Origin: a virus
Virus record (IMG/VR): IMGVR_UViG_3300028595_000033
Span: 1-37,230 of that record
DNA length: 37,230 bases
Strand: one strand, 5' to 3'
Notes under the pieces: model-generated
The model's database searches: none
Told to the model about the DNA's origin: nothing
What the model saw: the letters and a program-made list of their open reading frames with translations, nothing else
Position numbers and translations under genes: made by a program
In this document: one piece after another, positions 35,785-37,230 of the stretch
Numbering within the stretch: the first letter of the stretch is position 1
Layout: every line of letters starts with the position of its first letter

Positions 35785-36077
35785 ACCTATACAGATCAAA
35801 GTGCGAATCATGCGGCGATGAATCATATATATTCCCAGACCAGATAGCGGAAATAAAAAAGAACGACAACCTAGCTTTACACAAATACTGTAAAGAAAAG
35901 CTTTATATCGGCGCACCTTGGTTTTGTGTTAAGTGTGATGCGTCTAAAAAAGACGGGAAGAGATGTAAAATATCAGCTCATTTAACAGGTGACAAAGCTA
36001 AGAATTTAATTGAAATCCGTAACCGTGGTGCTAATTTAGAAAAAATGGGTTTCTATCTACCTAAAGATATAGTATAA
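35781..36077 (+). CDS. 98-residue zinc-binding protein, unknown
   Basis: CESCGDES (8-15) and CVKCDASKKDGKRC (49-62) give four to five Cys for zinc. The rest is mixed (APWFCVKCD; IEIRNRGANLEKMGFYLPKD). It is the last gene of the cassette, before the portal. Function unknown. Confidence 0.6.
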   Translation: MNLYRSKCESCGDESYIFPDQIAEIKKNDNLALHKYCKEKLYIGAPWFCVKCDASKKDGKRCKISAHLTGDKAKNLIEIRNRGANLEKMGFYLPKDIV

Positions 36078-36112
36078 TATTTAATGGGAAAGGGTTTAAT
36101 CTAATTAAACCT
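36073..36112 (+). promoter_or_regulatory. -10 box and hairpin directly before the portal start
   Basis: TATAAT (36073-36078) is followed by GGGTTTAAT (36092-36100) pairing with ATTAAACCT (36104-36112), a 9-bp stem with a 3-nt loop that ends on the base before the portal ATG (36113). The -35 is weak. The hairpin may control portal translation. Confidence 0.5.
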
Positions 36113-37230
36113 ATGGCAAAAAACAATCTGAGTGCTGAAGAGCAAAGCAAAATAATTCAGCATGTTACTAACTTTAAACAAGATATTCTGCAAGCTACAG
36201 AGAATTTAAGGAATGTGTGGCTTGAATTATATAAGAATTATCGTCTTTTTAAAGCTCAAGATAAAAAGGCTTGGCAGTCTAAGCTTTGGATTCCGAAAAC
36301 TTTTACAGCTATTGAGCAGATAGCAAGCAGAACAACAGCGCATAATCCTAAGTTTAACTTAAAAGCCTTACAAAGTTCAGCATTGCAGTTTTATACAGCT
36401 AATCAGGCCGAGATAGATGAGACTATAGCAACTAATAAAGAGGCTGAAATAAATCCAGAGGTAGTACCAAAAGAAATGCCAGAGCCTAAAGTAATGTCTA
36501 GTAGAGACATACTTGAAGCTTATTTGTTGTATGTATTTACAGAGCAGAAACTTAAACAGAAAATTAGATTGTGGGATAAGGGGCGTTTAATATATGGTAC
36601 TTATCATGTAAAGATTTCTACAGACGTTCTTACCGAAACCAGAAAGAGCAAGAAAAAGAAAGATGACGGCTCTTACGAGGAAGTGGAAGAAGAAATATTT
36701 AAAAACGTTTTACCGGATATTAACGTAGTAGATGTATTTGATTTCTTAATCCATCCGTTTGAAAGGAGTGTAGATGAAGCTTACGGTGTTATTCACAAGA
36801 GGGACGATGTAAGTTTAAATGAATTAGATGATGAAACTTATTTTAATTTAGATTTAATAAGCTCTGAAAGGAGTTCAGGCTTAGATTTAGAGCCAGAGGA
36901 ATTAGAAAAAAGGAATATCATAGCAACTAATGTACAAAAGAAAATAAAAAAAGATTCGTTTTGCTTAAATGAATACTGGGGTAAGTATTCCAAAACAGGA
37001 AAACCAGAAGACGAGAAAGAATACATCATTACAGTTGTTGATGATGCTTTGGTTATAAGATGTGAAGAGAATGAACTGAAAGACCCTAACGGGAAACCTG
37101 TCAGACCTTTTGTTGCGATGCACGACCAGCCAGTACCAGGGGAGTATTACGCTATTGGAGACGCAGAGCCTATTATGTCTCTACAGAAAGAAATGAACGA
37201 TCTTAGGAATTTAAGACAGGATTACAATAA
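36113..37230 (+). CDS. Portal protein, N-terminal part (continues at base 1)
   Basis: The frame opens with MAKNNLSAEEQSKIIQHVTN and stays open to the window end. Bases 36992-37230 repeat 1-239 in phase, so the full protein has about 616 residues. The segment WIPKTFTAIEQIASRTTAHN-PKF is a typical P22-like portal entry, followed by VVDVFDFLIHPFERSVDEAY. The start is preceded by a hairpin and has no Shine-Dalgarno. Its place after the sugar cassette and before the scaffold fits a portal. Confidence 0.88.
   Translation, partial: MAKNNLSAEEQSKIIQHVTNFKQDILQATENLRNVWLELYKNYRLFKAQDKKAWQSKLWIPKTFTAIEQIASRTTAHNPKFNLKALQSSALQFYTANQAEIDETIATNKEAEINPEVVPKEMPEPKVMSSRDILEAYLLYVFTEQKLKQKIRLWDKGRLIYGTYHVKISTDVLTETRKSKKKKDDGSYEEVEEEIFKNVLPDINVVDVFDFLIHPFERSVDEAYGVIHKRDDVSLNELDDETYFNLDLISSERSSGLDLEPEELEKRNIIATNVQKKIKKDSFCLNEYWGKYSKTGKPEDEKEYIITVVDDALVIRCEENELKDPNGKPVRPFVAMHDQPVPGEYYAIGDAEPIMSLQKEMNDLRNLRQDYN
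36992..37230. repeat. Right copy of terminal repeat (contig overlap)
   Basis: Matches 1-239 except at 37104 (G here, T at 113). The mismatch changes Ile to Arg in the portal (PVIPF versus PVRPF), so two alleles of the population were joined in the assembly. Confidence 0.95.

Noticed and set aside
1-37230. CRISPR array, diversity-generating retroelement, insertion sequence or integrase
   Set aside because: No regularly spaced direct repeats, reverse transcriptase, transposase or recombinase motifs were seen. The repeated parts of the fibre gene are protein repeats.
1-37230. Alternative genetic code (TGA as Gly or Trp)
   Set aside because: TGA ends several genes at sensible places (for example 1238-1240, 3417-3419 and 20006-20008), so TGA is a normal stop.

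Overview
This window is one complete genome of a small tailed phage from an uncultured source. The last 239 bases (36992-37230) repeat the first 239 (1-239) with a single mismatch, so the molecule is circular or circularly permuted with a unit length of 36,991 bp. The portal gene runs through the join. TerL, portal, scaffold, major capsid protein, head-tail adaptor and nozzle-like protein are present. No tail tube, sheath or obvious tape measure is seen, so a short-tailed (podovirus-like) virion is most likely. The stop codons TAA, TAG and TGA are all used normally. Promoters look like sigma-70 (TTGACA/TATAAT). Almost no gene has a Shine-Dalgarno site; many starts sit in a TAATACT-ATG type context and a few look leaderless. 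The host is therefore probably a bacterium with weak Shine-Dalgarno use. Patescibacteria/CPR is a guess only.

Layout. (1) Rightward packaging and virion genes: small terminase-like and TerL (30858-32301), then a cassette of acyltransferase, glycosyltransferases, nucleotidyltransferase and methyltransferase with a free-standing HNH homing endonuclease (32298-36077), then portal (36113 through the join to 972), scaffold, two tandem paralogues, and the major capsid gene. The capsid gene is split by a 702-nt group I intron carrying a LAGLIDADG endonuclease. Next come a YadA-like repeat fibre, other surface proteins, adaptor, nozzle, a second fibre, a CHAP-bearing internal protein, a second internal protein, and a lysis set (C39-like endolysin, two-TM holin, tiny TM peptide) ending near 20085. 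(2) A leftward operon (26145 down to 20378) of about twenty small genes: zinc ribbons, membrane peptides, a secreted lytic-transglycosylase-like enzyme, an OB-fold-like protein and a calcineurin-like phosphoesterase. It ends in a terminator at 20303-20337. (3) A divergent control region (26146-26352) followed by a rightward early operon: LexA-like regulator, beta-class DNA methyltransferase, PD-(D/E)XK nuclease, NinG and several mini-proteins. (4) Between NinG and the mini-proteins lie about 640 bases without a gene (28695-29340). They hold many complementary segments, including a 16-bp long-range closing helix, a perfect 9-bp hairpin and a loop-to-downstream 7-bp pairing. I read this as one or more large structured RNAs.

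How it works together (inference). The LexA-like protein probably controls the divergent promoters. No polymerase, primase, helicase or integrase is visible, so replication would rely on the host. The methyltransferase/nuclease pair and NinG handle DNA modification and recombination. The sugar cassette probably decorates virion or host surface. The most unusual items are the large RNA region, the intron with its own near-leaderless promoter, an ORF whose start is ATA in an otherwise exact copy of a neighbouring gene's leader, and a shared domain inserted in two adjacent tail proteins.
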